The notes: generated by a model not told the origin, from the letters alone. DNA of 64,000 nucleotides from Imbricaverruca yamaguchii (GCA_034440575.1 JAOTOL010001662.1:1424001-1488000), one strand, 5' to 3'. Shown: positions 12,101-21,640, numbered from the stretch's first letter. A program made the numbers and translations.

Positions 12101-15100
12101 TATGTGACTGTGTCCGTGTTCTCGGCAGGGTCGGTTACGTATGTGTTTGTGTACGTGTGTGACTGCGATTCTCCAAGCCAAGCTTATTTTGTACAGGAAG
12201 ACCGGTCTACAAAGCACGTGGTTTTCACAGACTCCTTGAGCAGTCTCCTCGCATTGACAACTTTTAACCAGGATAACCGGCTTGTTCGTAGGATCATCAA
12301 ACTCGTGAAATCCCTACGTGACATCGGCAGAAATATCGTTTTCTGTTGGATTCCTAGCCATGTCGGACTCGCGGGAAATGGGGCTGCTGACATATCCGCT
12401 AAAAATGTCATCAACAATGGCCGTGTGGTCCATCTACGGCTCCCTCCAAGGGACCTATACCCTACTATACTGTCAAATATACGGTTAGAATGGCAACGAG
12501 CCTGGAACTCGAAGTGTGCTAAGCTCAGGGTTCTAAAACCGACACTAGAAAAGTGGCAATCCTCGCACCGAACCAAACGACAGGAAGAGGTAGTACTCTG
12601 CCGATTGAGAATAGGTCATACCATTGCAACACACAGCTACATGCTGACTGGTGATGACCGACCTCTATGCCCACGCTGTTCTAATCCGCTTACTGTGTAC
12701 CATGTTTTAGTAGGCTGTACAATGTTAGAACCACTACGACGCCAGGTTTTAGGACCGCTGAACGCCGACACTTCTTTACGTATGCTAATTGGGAACGACT
12801 CTGATGTGGCGTCCGGGAATATTTTTACCTTCCTTCGACAAGGTCGCCTAGAGGTGATATACTCCCAACCGTGAATATTAATCAGCTATGATAGTAGCAC
12901 CGTAGATTGAGTATAATACAGTTATGGGCGCAAAATGACCCTGGATGTCGACGCGCCCATAAACCCCAATCCACCACCACCACGTGTATGACGGTGTCCG
13001 TGTTCCCGGCAGGGTCTGTTGTGTACGTGTATGACGGTGTCCGTGTTCCCGGCATGGTCTGTTGTGTACGTGTATGACGGTGTCCGTGTTCCCGGCAGGG
13101 TCTGTTGTGTACGTGTATGACGGTGTCCGTGTTCCCGGCAGGGTCTGCTCTGTATATGTGTGACGGTGTCCGTGTTCCCGGCAGGGTCTGTTGTGTACGT
13201 GTATGACGGTGTCCGTGTTCCCGGCATGGTCTGTTGTGTACGTGTATGACGGTGTCCGTGTTCCCGGCAGGGTCTGCTCTGTATATGTGTGACGGTGTCC
13301 GTGTTCCCGGCAGGGTCTGTTGTGTACGTGTATGACGGTGTCCGTGTTCCCGGCATGGTCTGTTGTGTACGTGTGTGACGGTGTCCGTGTTCCCGGCATG
13401 GTCTGCTGTGTATATGTGTGACGGTGCCCGTGTTCCCGGCAGGGTCTGCTGCAGCGTGGGAAAAGTGGTTCGCTGACCTGGAGTCGGAGAATAAAAAATT
13501 TGTATCGGAGCCCTCCAAGAAAAAGAAGATATTCCTGCCCATGGAGTCGGAGAATAAAAAAATGGCCTCAGACCCCACCCCCCCTAAAAAAACCAGAAAG
13601 CTACTGGTGTCGGAGCCCCAAAAAAAAAGATGATTGTTAAAAAGCGTACAAGCCGCTTACTTACAAGCATACTTACACCCCTTTACTGGACCCTAAGTCA
13701 CTTCAATTACGCCCACTTAATTCACTCGCACTTACTAGGTTTTTCTCCGGAAAGCTCTCAAAACTTTGTCTCAACCCGAGTATACCCAACCAATCGAGAC
13801 AAAGATCTTCGCGCAAAGGGAAGGGGACAAAGCAGCGCGGCGAAACGCGCGGTCAAAGTGTGGTCGCTGTGTAAACATGACTGCAATATTTACACAATTT
13901 CAAGACCGCTGCTTGACCTCAATTCCTGTCGCTTTTTAATAGGAATTCATACGTCAATACGGTGTTACCTTTTTTCTTCAGTTATATAGGAATCAATACA
14001 CTGAAGATATATGTTCCTAATCATGAAATTACGTTGTCTTTATCCTAGATCAAAACATGAATCGGGCGAGACCGTCCCAATAATTTGTTAATTCTCCTAC
14101 TCTAGTACGGATATTGTCCTGTCCTAACGGCGACGTATCCAAGGGTGGTCAAATGATGAAATGATAAGATTTTTCGTAACTATTTTAAATGACGTCCAAT
14201 TGTGACCATAAATGGCCCGGAGAACGTAATAACTCCGTACATGCACAGTTACTGCAGTTGCTGAAGTGATAAAACTACTATTCAGATGCTTTTCTCTTGA
14301 TGGGTTACTGTAGTTTTGCGAATTGAGGTGGAATTCATACCAAAGTAACCCAAGGTCTTTTGCATTTTTTAAAGCATTTACATGGCTCCCAAAAATAGGT
14401 CTTCTGCCATCAATGAAATTCGCTAGCTGGTGCTATTTTATGCATTTCAATTCGAAATTGAATGCTCTATTTCATGAAATTAACAGAATTACTTAAAACT
14501 GTCTGAGATGTCCAGAATTGCGTTCTCCGGTAGTCTCCGATTGGAATGCGGCTGGAGAACAGGACCTCGGGTCCGATATGCGAGTATATGACGTCGTTGT
14601 GTATATTTCGAGTTCCACTATGGTCGCAAGATATGGCAGCAAGACGAGAGGTTTCGTAATGGAGATTTTTTGGTGTAACGCCAGTATTTCCCGGAATTAT
14701 GAAGAAGAATCGTGGTATATTCCAATATTTCCTTCTGAAGCGTCATTTCGACAGAATTCTGAAGACATACGAAAACCTAATCCCTCATATCTTTGTTATT
14801 TAGAATGAGACGAGATTGGCGCAAGCCGAATGACGATTCATCTGTGGTTACAGAGTGATTGTGCTGGGCCGCCGTCCTCCCAGTGTGAAAATATCCTGGA
14901 GAGTAATTGGCTGAGGTAATAACTAGTTCCGAAATTTACATTATTTTGTTCTCTATTGTTTCTATGCTATGTCGATGCTTTTGTTTCGTTCGGATTTGGA
15001 GGCATCGTGCACACCAACGATTACCTGAGTAACCCCCGCGAGTTCGGCCTTGATTGGGGCTTAGACTGAGCCAGGACATAGTTTGTTTGACACATGCACA

Positions 15101-16092
15101 ATGCAATCGAAACAACCACCACAAACTTGTAGGTATTCTGATATAACATGATATGATTCCTGGGCAATTGACTGCAACCTGCATTTCATGCCTTATGACC
15201 TGCTATGCCATACTCTTCTGTTCTGTTGTCCAGGCTTCTAATTTGTATGATGGACTGGAAACTGCAACTGCATTGTTGGAGCTGTACTGAGATCCTGGAA
15301 GCAAAATGTCATCCATAAATTGGCACGTTTCATTCGGAGAATAAAAAAGTTCAACATTTGCAGTCACAATCCTGGAGAATAAAATGTCCTTAGGTCTCCA
15401 TACTCCAGGAGAGGCCCAAAATTCCCACCCTGGTCTGCTGTGTATATGTGTAACGGTGTCCGTGTTCCCGGCAGGGTCTGTTGAGTACGTGTGTGTGACG
15501 GTGTCCGTGTTCCCGGCATGGTCTGTTGAGTACGTGTGTGTGACGGTGTCCGTGTTCCCGGCAGGGTCTGTTGTGTACGTGTGTGTGACGGTGTCCGTGT
15601 TCCCGGCAGGGTCTGTTGAGTACGTGTGTGTGACGGGGTCCGTGTTCCCGGCAGGGTCTGTTGAGTACGTGTGTGTGACAGTGTCCGTGTTCCCGGCAGG
15701 GTCTGTTGTGTACGTGTGTGACGGTGTCCGTGTTCCCGGCAGGGTCTGTTGAGTACGTGTGTGTGACGGTGTCCGTGTTCCCGGCATGGTCTGTTGAGTA
15801 CGTGTGTGACGGTGTCCGTGTTCCCGGCATGGTCTGTTGAGTACGTGTGTGACGGTGTCCGTGTTCCCGGCAGGGCCGACTGAACGAGCTGCTGTCGCAG
15901 ACCCGGCTGCAGAGCCAGCAGGCGGTGCAGCGCGGTGAGCGCTACAGCATGGACCCGGCCGGCCAGGACGAGGTGCGCCTGCTGCTGCGCGCGCAGCAGG
16001 ACGGCCTGCAGCAGCTGATCGCCGTCATCCACACCGACCTGGCCGACCTGCAGGTGATCCAGGACGGCCTGGAGCACGCGCCGCGGCGCTGA
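2..16092 (+). CDS. NUP54: Nucleoporin p54 (NUP54), 3' part of gene, eight exons
   Basis: NUP54 is an FG-nucleoporin of the central-channel Nup62-Nup58-Nup54 complex. Exons: 2-128, 1426-1576, 2853-2995, 3937-4092, 4957-5069, 9528-9671 (or from 9525), 10950-11069, 15874-16092. All junctions are GT-AG and phases agree (1,2,1,1,0,0,0), giving 390 residues and a TGA stop. Landmarks match the family in order: YGDERDAILTKWNQLQAKWG, then NPFCLMKAVGY and NKKEADVR, QERSPNG, NPPAG followed by IDKLIWEQAKKDNPDPK and IPVPMIGF, then the helical coiled-coil tail with SLISSDICDLQKTQATT, EERLRVQLEAL and TPTQFKGRLNELLSQ. Known vertebrate NUP54 is about 500 aa, so the missing 5' part should hold the FG-repeat N-terminus. 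A poly-Q tract precedes the first recognised motif. The last intron is almost 5 kb of minisatellite plus a LINE. Identity rests on remembered family motifs, not a search. Confidence 0.93.
890..1115. repeat. Degenerate tandem repeat in NUP54 intron
   Basis: Several diverged copies of a segment with 'cgtcat.gacaggccgt.. catgccg' and 'ggcgacatctcactctgtg' occur in succession. Units of uneven length, old array. Confidence 0.55.
1426..1576 (+). CDS. NUP54: NUP54 exon, alpha/beta domain
   Basis: Acceptor ggccggcag|GG restores the split Gly codon. Encodes FYSAEAAPADFGPDNPFCLM, KAVGYARLPTAKNEHGLVVM and RLNKKEADVR, matching the family's NPFCxFKAVGY and NKKEAD motifs. Phase-2 donor AG|gtgaac. Confidence 0.92.
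1577..2558. other. NUP54 intron, no recognised feature
   Basis: AT-richer intron sequence with stops in all frames; I see no repeat, exon or RNA signature before the 54 bp array. Confidence 0.6.
2560..2868. repeat. 54 bp minisatellite spanning NUP54 acceptor
   Basis: About six diverged units of roughly 54 bp, each with ctgacagtcctctg, a ccccag acceptor-like step and ggccggacagcagcag. The last unit contains the real acceptor (AG at 2851-2852) and the first exonic bases. Confidence 0.82.
2853..2995 (+). CDS. NUP54: NUP54 exon with repeat-copied acceptor
   Basis: Acceptor ctccag|GGCCGG continues the split Arg codon and gives AGQQQMVDAVSMVLGNRASL up to IYVQERSPNG, a strongly conserved NUP54 segment. 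Donor AACG|gtaatt, phase 1. The first 16 exonic bases and the acceptor are also present in the degenerate 54 bp units immediately upstream. Confidence 0.92.
3290..3720. repeat. Two short degenerate tandem repeats in NUP54 intron
   Basis: 3290-3440 holds several copies of a tgacgt-rich unit (gtgacgt.tt/ctgtgacgtg); 3580-3715 holds about four 32-33 bp units with tgtggtgcgggtggt. Both diverged. Confidence 0.6.
3937..4092 (+). CDS. NUP54: NUP54 exon ending in NPPAG
   Basis: Acceptor tgtcag|GC. Encodes SVRRVPASDLCAHLSAPAQR and ends LQLYLDNPPAG, as in NUP54 of other animals. The donor is G|gtcagt, a weak but acceptable 5' splice site; phase 1. Confidence 0.88.
4093..4250. repeat. Old degenerate repeat beginning at a NUP54 donor
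   Basis: After the donor, about 31-35 bp segments recur with a pattern like CCGCC(g/a)(g/t)..GTCTGATACC, resembling the exon end plus donor. Strongly diverged; reading it as a decayed donor-spanning array is inference. Confidence 0.35.
4511..4560 (+). other. tRNA-like head (A-box), probable SINE fragment
   Basis: TAGCTCAGTGG at 4521-4531 is a good Pol III A-box in a tRNA-like context (gcttagttagctcagtggat). No convincing B-box or cloverleaf follows, so this is likely a broken tRNA-derived repeat, not a tRNA gene. Confidence 0.4.
4957..5069 (+). CDS. NUP54: NUP54 exon, IWEQAK-DNPD block
   Basis: Acceptor tttcag|GC completes the Gly codon, then IDKLIWEQAKKDNPDPKLMI and PVPMIGFQELHRRTQCQ. This is the most conserved NUP54 block. 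Donor CAG|gtaatg, phase 0. Confidence 0.93.
5070..8430. other. Large NUP54 intron, mostly unremarkable
   Basis: AT-rich intron. No exon, transposon protein or tandem array recognised here. An AT-rich block with repeated attaatta-type steps sits near 5930-5990. Confidence 0.6.
8436..8520 (+). mobile_element. Ultra-short retroposon (53 bp) with 16 bp TSD
   Basis: The same 16 bases, AAAAGATGAAAGTCAT, lie at 8436-8451 and 8505-8520. Between them, 8452-8504 reads GGGCGC, 21 bases, GCGCCC, then a tail ending in aaataaccaacc. GGGCGC and GCGCCC can pair as a hairpin stem. The insert matches the 3' tails of the LINE and SINEs elsewhere in the window. Confidence 0.85.
8905..9062. repeat. 32 bp tandem repeat, about five copies
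   Basis: Near-identical units of gctacgaagcactcttgta plus ttttatgcgcccc in a NUP54 intron. Recent array with few substitutions. Confidence 0.88.
9235..9315 (+). mobile_element. Ultra-short retroposon (51 bp) with 15 bp TSD
   Basis: ACGAAGGAGAGACTA occurs at 9235-9249 and 9301-9315. The 51 bp insert starts (t)GGGCGCTACATGACC, closes the stem with GCGCCC and ends in a ctaataacta tail. Same family as the copy at 8452. Confidence 0.85.
9528..9671 (+). CDS. NUP54: NUP54 coiled-coil exon with copied donor
   Basis: Acceptor gagcag|GAG (an alternative acceptor three bases earlier would add one Gln). Encodes ENANQQRRLSLISSDICDLQ and LKRANLELSHRILQ; 48 codons, phase 0 on both sides. The donor CTGCAG|gtagac is the first member of the 40 bp array that follows. 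Confidence 0.9.
9658..10492. repeat. 40 bp minisatellite copying a NUP54 splice donor about 20 times
   Basis: About 20 nearly identical 40 bp units (gcttggcgacgacgcagacc plus gcacactgcaggtagacggg). Each includes CTGCAG|gtagac, the authentic donor at 9671/9672 with exonic flank. Variation is mainly a G/T at one site, so the array is young or homogenised. Confidence 0.96.
10950..11069 (+). CDS. NUP54: NUP54 coiled-coil exon
   Basis: Acceptor cgccag|GTG, donor TTCAAG|gtagac, exactly 40 codons. Encodes VLVRQEVLRKQGWSIQPHEE and LRVQLEALQDELATPTQFK, equivalent to the QEIQRK...EEQLRVQLD...APTQFKGRL segment of the family. Confidence 0.92.
11188..11346 (+). mobile_element. tRNA-derived SINE
   Basis: A B-box-like GGTTCGATTCC at 11245-11255 sits in a tRNA-like arm (cggggttcgattccccg). 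A body (cttcccgccagggtgag) shared with 35875-35985 follows, then a tail starting gcgacgc and ending acagccaaacaaccag, resembling the LINE 3' end. The A-box is poorly preserved and no TSD was identified. Confidence 0.65.
11398..12150. repeat. 43-45 bp minisatellite in last NUP54 intron, part 1
   Basis: Diverged units with gtccgtgttccc(c/g)gcaggg and (t)ctgttgtgtgtgtg. Every unit holds a ttccc.gcag acceptor-like step. This is the more diverged, distal part of the array that ends at the real acceptor before 15874. Confidence 0.9.
12155..12984 (+). mobile_element. 5'-truncated LINE with RNase H domain
   Basis: An open frame runs to a TGA at 12872-12874. It contains a RNase H core: VVFTDSLSSLLAL (acidic residue), CWIPSHVGLAGNGAADISAK (SHVG..GN..AD motif), and a C-terminal Cys-rich tail with CRLRIGHTIATHSYMLTGDD and LCPRCSNPLTVYHVLVGC. 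This is the C-terminus of a RNase H-bearing LINE pol. About 110 bp of 3' UTR follows with the stem TGGGCGC (12925-12931) and GCGCCCA (12953-12959), then a (CCA)n tail. The upstream RT is absent. It sits inside the minisatellite, so the array predates the insertion. Confidence 0.9.
12180..12874 (+). pseudogene. LINE pol fragment: RNase H and C-terminal zinc-knuckle-like tail
   Basis: Uninterrupted for about 230 codons but lacks endonuclease and reverse transcriptase, so it cannot act alone. The C-terminal C..C....H....C pattern (CPRCSNPLTVYHVLVGC) is typical of LINE ORF2 ends. No frameshift suggests a fairly recent insertion. Confidence 0.85.
12985..13452. repeat. 43-45 bp minisatellite in last NUP54 intron, part 2
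   Basis: About eleven well conserved units of gtgtatgacggtgtccgtgt plus tcccggcagggtctgttgtgtac, resuming directly after the LINE tail. Confidence 0.95.
13453..15424. other. Non-repetitive insert within the minisatellite intron
   Basis: About 2 kb splitting the array. It holds two copies of a gagtcggagaataaaaaa motif (about 13482 and 13540), then AT-rich sequence with no coding signature. Cause of the interruption unclear; no terminal repeats found. Confidence 0.55.
15425..15873. repeat. 43-45 bp minisatellite ending at NUP54 last acceptor
   Basis: About ten units of tctgttgagtacgtgtgtgt plus gacggtgtccgtgttcccggcaggg. The final unit supplies the real acceptor ttcccggcag|GG at 15873/15874; earlier units carry the identical ttcccggcag|GG. 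Confidence 0.95.
15874..16092 (+). CDS. NUP54: NUP54 terminal coding exon
   Basis: Acceptor cccggcag|GGC. Encodes GRLNELLSQTRLQSQQAVQR, then RLLLRAQQDGLQQLIAVIHT and the end LEHAPRR before TGA. The C-terminal helix ending near a LVEHGLN-like motif is typical of NUP54. The acceptor sequence is the last unit of the 43-45 bp array. Confidence 0.93.
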   Translation, partial: GRLNELLSQTRLQSQQAVQRGERYSMDPAGQDEVRLLLRAQQDGLQQLIAVIHTDLADLQVIQDGLEHAPRR

Positions 16093-18360
16093 CGCTCCGG
16101 CGCCGCTGCTCACCGGCTCGGTCAGGCGGAACACGTGCGGGACGGCTGTCGACGGCGTGTCGGGCCACGCAGCTCGCCGCTGCCGAGACGGGACTCCGAT
16201 GGGCCGGCGGGACTCCGGCGGGGCGGGTCCAGTCAGCTGCGGAGTTGCCGCTGTGGTACCGGCCGAACGTGTGCCCACGCTGCTGACGCCTTCGTGGTGC
16301 CTTGAAGGCGTCAGCTGATGATTGCGTGATGTCGTCGCTGACTGGCGTCAAAGGTCGTCGAGGTGTGACGGCGCGGAACGTCATCGGTCGTAAGGTTACA
16401 CCAGCACGTGATGTCATCTTTGGTCATCGGGATTGTGTTGTCGCGTGAGATCACCATGGTCGTCGGCGATTGGGTGGTCAGCGTGTGTCGTCATGGGTTG
16501 TTAAGTCATGGTTGCATATGTAATCGTCATCGGATTATAACGGCTCATTAACATGATCGACATTACAGCATTATAACTGCACATTCACGTGACTGACATG
16601 GCACGCGAGTCATCGGGTTACGTCAGCTCGGGACTCATTGGTGGCTGACTAGTCTCCGCGCCAGTCTGCCCTCAACTGGCTCTCCGTTTGGCCGAGAGAT
16701 ACCGCTGCCCAGCATGTCGAAAGGTGACGCCCCGTTTCGCTCGGAGCTTCTCTCAGTTGGACTGGGCGTGAACGATCAGTGCCTGGTCGAAGCGCCTGTG
16801 AATTCCAGAGCCAACTCTCAGTTGTGCTGTGCAGGGCGCTGGTGTTTGCATGTGACGTACTGTTGAGGTAGGAGGACGTCATGTTCCGTCCGAGTTGACT
16901 CCGATAGTCGGCGGTGGTCACTCGGCTGGCTGTGCATTGCTGTCGCGGGAGATGGCGCGCTGTTTTGTACTGTGGCGTGGTGAGCCGGCACCGCCGGCGG
17001 ATACGTTGTCTGCCGCTGCGATACGTTGCCCCGTGATGGCTCACTGGCCCGTGGATCGCGATATTGATACCCGTGCAGGGCCAGAAACACGACCTTGTCC
17101 TGGATGTCGGCCGTTCAGAACATTATCCTTTACATGAAAATATCTGCTCCCTTTTTGCCAGCACAGAATTGAATAGTTGTTTGAAAATGACGAATTATCT
17201 GTTTGGTAGGAATACTTGACATCGATTGGAAAGTACAAAAAGTTGTTATGTCAAGCAGACAAACGTATCCCATATATATTGCAAATACAAATAGCAAATT
17301 CGAGTGCCCAAAATTTTGCTCCGTATTCTGGATTTCAAAACGTATGCTCACGTTGTTGCTTTTTTTACGTGCTGTCGATTCAGCCTAGGAAATATGTGAA
17401 AGCCGCACCGCAGCCAAAAGCCCAGTATCGTGCTCACTCGAAGTTATTCAAGACAAATAATGCTAAAATATTTTGACTTACAATGCCCTGTATGCAGTTT
17501 AGGTGTGGGCTCTTTGGTTGCTAGGCACATTAGTATTCGACCTTCATTCGCCTTGTTGCATTTTTGGGACGTGAAACTTTTTGCTCAGCATGTTTACCAA
17601 GCAATAATTCGCAGTGCAGTGTTGTCTTCGTTTCTACTACTGCATTCGAACCATGATGAAGGCTCTAATGAGGCTGAATACAGGTCTGACGAACGATGCA
17701 CAATGTTGCAAGTGCACCAGTTGCCATCGTGAGAAACCATCTGATCATCTGCGGCAACGCCTGTTAGCCATAGTGAAATGTGTGCGGATTAATGTCAGCA
17801 AAGCGAGGTAATGGGAGGCTTGCGTCCCACCCAAGCTTCGTGAAACTTAACATTGTGGCCATGACGTAAGGAAGAACTGGCGTAAAGACACTTCCCCGCC
17901 CCTGCCAAAAATTATGGACAGCATCAATATTCGTGGAATGCGGGAATGAAACGGGAGGGTATTTTTCACGCTAAATACACGAATACGGCTTTCTGTCGCT
18001 CTCCGTCTTGATTATATCGGGAAATTTGGTTGCGAACTAGTCATCGGGGAGCATTTGTAACAGCATGCACGCGAGAAGTTCAAAGAACGGGGACACTTTT
18101 ATGCAACGAGGCGTGGTCTGACAATTATGAATTAGTCTGGGAGCCAACATCTGGATAAAATCTGAACCTAAAAATTAACCGAGCCCACTGGCCTACCCAG
18201 GAGTTATAGCACTCGAGGCCAAAGGCCCGCAGCTACCACGCTCTGCCAGTGTTCCATTCTTGAGTCAGAAGTTGGTTTTGGAAAAAGTGCAAACGCTCCA
18301 CTGTTAAAAGAGCTAATTGATTCCTTTGACACTGGGTAAGCTGCCCCAAGTCCAATTTGC
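16093..18360. other. 3' flank of NUP54, no gene recognised
   Basis: GC-rich and slightly repetitive to about 16650 (gtgatgtcgtcg-type steps), then mixed sequence. No reading frame here looks protein-like, and no clear AATAAA was assigned to NUP54. Confidence 0.55.
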
Positions 18361-19160
18361 AACTCACAATCGCTTCGTCTTCACAGAGCCATCGAGTGCA
18401 ATTATCGTACACTCAGCAGCAATGCCGTGGCTGGAGAAGATGGGGGGGGGGGGGCAGGGAGCGATTCGCTCCTTGCTGTGAGAGGGGTGAACATATGGCT
18501 CCCCTTGAAGTGTAAAAGGGCCCTTTCCCTGATGGGTTAAGCCGGCTAAGGAAACCAAAAGAAACTTAGACAAAACGTAGAATCCAGTGGCGGTCTCTGG
18601 CAGAGGAGTCGAAAGCCCAGAACCCACAAAAAGGCAGACAAGAAAATGCTCACAATGCGCGAGAAGAGGCCCCAGGACGCATGAACTCTCGAGGCGGGTA
18701 AGAACGGGAGCTGAAGGATCTACAATGAATGAACTACCTTGGAGCAGCTGAGACCTTTTAAGTCTTGTAAGGGAAGTCCCAGGGTATGAGAAAAGGGCGC
18801 ACAATGCGTGAGGGGTCAATCCAGGGGTGTTGTTTTACATACGTTTGTGGGAAAAATGCCCCCTCAATGTTGGCTCCCCAATAATTTGAAGAACGTGGAG
18901 CACTGGATTGTGTCCCTCAAACTATTTGGGCTCGCCCATTGCTTTCATGCATTGTGTCGCCCCCAATAATTTTCAAAAATTAACACCCGTGAGTTAATAG
19001 TTGCGTTTTTTGCCTGTTTGTTTTTTAAACTGAAGAAACCCTTAAAACGAACAATGAATATGGAGTTGGCCGTACTAGAATCCCATGTTCGATGAGGCTT
19101 GATTAGATCCAGCTTACGCTCTAGGATGTCCTTTCGGTTTTCGCCACTAGGAGAAATTGA
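18361..19160. other. Probable non-coding repeat-derived DNA
   Basis: Contains a G12 run and a block (18930-18985: cccattgctttcatgcattg, then cccccaataatttt) resembling parts of the foldback element that follows (19570-19612, 20308-20360) and 46980-47005. Likely a related element; boundaries not determined. Confidence 0.45.
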
Positions 19161-19162
19161 TG

Positions 19163-20733
19163 GTGCCGTCATCATGGATCATATACGCCTGGATTGGAAA
19201 CCAACAGCTGTTTGCGTATCAGCCCACCTAGCGGCGGGTAAGTAAAAACACGGAATCGCGGCCGGTTTTCGGCCGTGCGCCTATGGGAATTCTGGGTACG
19301 CATTTAGTATTTGATTTTTCTCCAATTGATGCAGCCATCCCAGGAGGATTGCATCTGCCTTCCATGATACAGAATTGATCAAGGAACCTTGCCGTTCTTT
19401 CCTTATTGATTTATTACGCTCCGTTCCGATGTTGTGATGCGAAGTGAAGACTTTTGTGGGAGGGAGCCCATTTCGCCGAAAGGGTCAGCACACCGATGTT
19501 GGTATCTGGAAGATTTTCATCATGAATCATTATCTCTTATCTCTCTATCTTTATCTTGAAATGTTTGTAGGGGACAAAATACATGAAGGCAATGGACAGA
19601 CCAAAATGAATTTGGGCCACATCCCATTGGTTCCCGTCTTAGAAGTTGAAATAATTGCGGGGTTGGTCAAGCAAACATTGAGGTGGCAGTCCCCCTCTAG
19701 GGTATATAAAACAATACCCCTGAGTCGAACAACTGGCAAGTGGTAGCGAATCGGCGAGAGGTAGCTGCGTTGCCAGCTAGGGTATGTTGCAAGGGTTGAT
19801 CTAATGGGGAGGAGAAAGTTGCGCCCCTTATGACCCGAAGGATGCCTCTCTTGGAGGTTCTAGTGTACCCCTCCCTCGAAACACTCAGCGGAACGCGCTC
19901 CTCGGCCTGGGAACGGCAGTCCTCTGAGAGTCGGAACGCACGCCGCAAATTTTTCGGCGAAAGTCACTCCTCAGAGAGAAACAAATGCTGCCCCTCTGGT
20001 AGATCGGAGTGCACCCCATCCAAATGTTCTGGAAAAAGAACCGCCCCTCTGGAGAAATAACGCCTCCTTGGCAAAATCATGAATCTGTCAATGATGGTGT
20101 ATTAGGGGTTTGTACCCTCCATGGATCTTCCTCTCAATCCTCTGCGGATTGGTGAGTACGCCGAAGTGTACCCTCCATTCAGTTGTGTAAAGCACTCCAC
20201 CTGAAAATATCAGCCACATATCTAGAGAGCAAGGAGGGTGGAGGCGAAAACAGAATATGGGAGTGTATGTAGTGCGCACTTTTAACATGGGAGTGTATGT
20301 AATGTGACCCATCTATTCATTTTGGTCTGCCTATTGCCTTCATGTACTTTGCCCTCTTCAATCGTTTTAAAAAGTCAACAGGTGTGCCGACCCTTTCGGC
20401 GAAATGGGCTCCCTCCCACAGAAGTCTTCACTTCGCATCACAACATCGGAACGGAGCGTAATAAATCAATAAGGAAAGAACGGCAAGGTTCCTTGGTCAA
20501 TTCTGTATCATGGAAGGCAGATGCAATCCTCCTGAGGTGGCTGAATCAATTGGGAAAAATGCCAATACGAAATGCGTACGCAGAACTCCCATAGGCGCAC
20601 GGCCTAAAACCGACCGCGATTCCGTGTTTTTACCTACCCGCCGCTAGGTGGCAGGTTGGTGCCGCTGATACGCGCAGATGAAAGGCGCCGACGCGGAGTT
20701 CCCAATCCAGGCGTACATCATCCATGCCGTCAT
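19163..20733. mobile_element. Foldback element with long inverted arms
   Basis: 19163-19612 is imperfectly reverse-complementary to 20308-20733. Anchors are ggaaccttgccgttctttcc against its complement, the cattaagtg-free block with gaaagggtc (19484) against gaccctttcggcgaaatggg (20393), and tacgcctggattgg against ccaatccaggcgta. The 700 bp centre has no protein-like frame. Long arms and no transposase suggest a non-autonomous foldback DNA transposon; superfamily not assigned. Confidence 0.78.
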
Positions 20734-21002
20734 CTCGACTTGTGGCAGATATAGGGACCACTGAGGGCATGTGTCCCCTCTTCCCATGATGAAGTGCAGT
20801 CCCTCCGCCCGGAAAAGACGAACTTTTAGAAAGGTTCGAATGCCCATCAAATTCAACGAATTTATTGGCCAAAGCTTCCCTTTTCGGAAGAAAAGGTCAC
20901 CTTCGAAAAGAGAAGACGCCCAAAGGGGGACGAGCCGAAAGGGCGCCTTTCCGCTAAATGTCCCCCTCCTATGAACGCTCCTGGATCCGCCCCTCCTTTC
21001 TT
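20734..21002. mobile_element. Right flank of foldback region ending in a GGATCCGCCCCT terminus
   Basis: Rich in tttcgg/ccgaaa steps and ends ctggatccgcccctcc (about 20982-20997). This is the reverse complement of the aggggcggat(c/a) terminus starting the elements at 38222 and 61289, so this stretch may be the right end of a related element. Confidence 0.5.
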
Positions 21003-21640
21003 CTCGCTCATTCACATTTCTTCTGCGCTGAACTTGCTGAAGGGAATTTATCAAATGGTAGCGGCTAGTTTGAACAAAACCAGCGCATATGATACATAAC
21101 ACCGCCGTAAAAACTTTGCCATACCGACTGCATTCGCTGCATTATTTCCAACTTTTTCGAGGCGATGTTTTGCTGAAGATATCTTTATTGGAGGTTAGAC
21201 GTTTATTAGAGGTTTTATAGGTTTTGCTTGTAGGATGGGAGCTTGCTTGTAAGCTATATAGAAGCCTCAATGCCAGCCAAGCCAGTCAGCTATGCGGACT
21301 ATTGAATGCAGTGGCAAGCAGGCAATTTTGCTGCCTGTTAATCATGAGATATTTTAACTGGTGAAACTGAGTGGAGGTGCAGACTTTCCCGGCCAAAGCC
21401 TTTGGGTACTGCTTGTCTCATCTGCCTTTGGAATCTATAAGATAACTATCTGCACCACCATTCACATGCTCAAACACCATTTGCTTCTGGCATGTGCATA
21501 TATGTAGTCATGCAGTCCTAAAGTGTTCAGGGTTAATGAGAGCCACATGGGCCCATCAGAGTTGAGCCTGTAAAGGGGAGACACTATTATATAATCCAGT
21601 TCAGAAAGATGTTTAGTACTCTAGCCAATACTGATATGCT
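21003..21640. other. AT-rich intergenic DNA
   Basis: No gene, repeat or RNA feature recognised. Confidence 0.5.

Noticed and set aside
15203..16278. Minus-strand Thr/His/Arg repeat proteins up to 304 codons
   Set aside because: Antisense of the 43-45 bp array and the NUP54 last exon; no domain and the plus strand is convincingly coding.
18364..18819. 151-codon minus-strand frame
   Set aside because: Lies in repeat-derived DNA next to the foldback element and reads without any recognisable domain.
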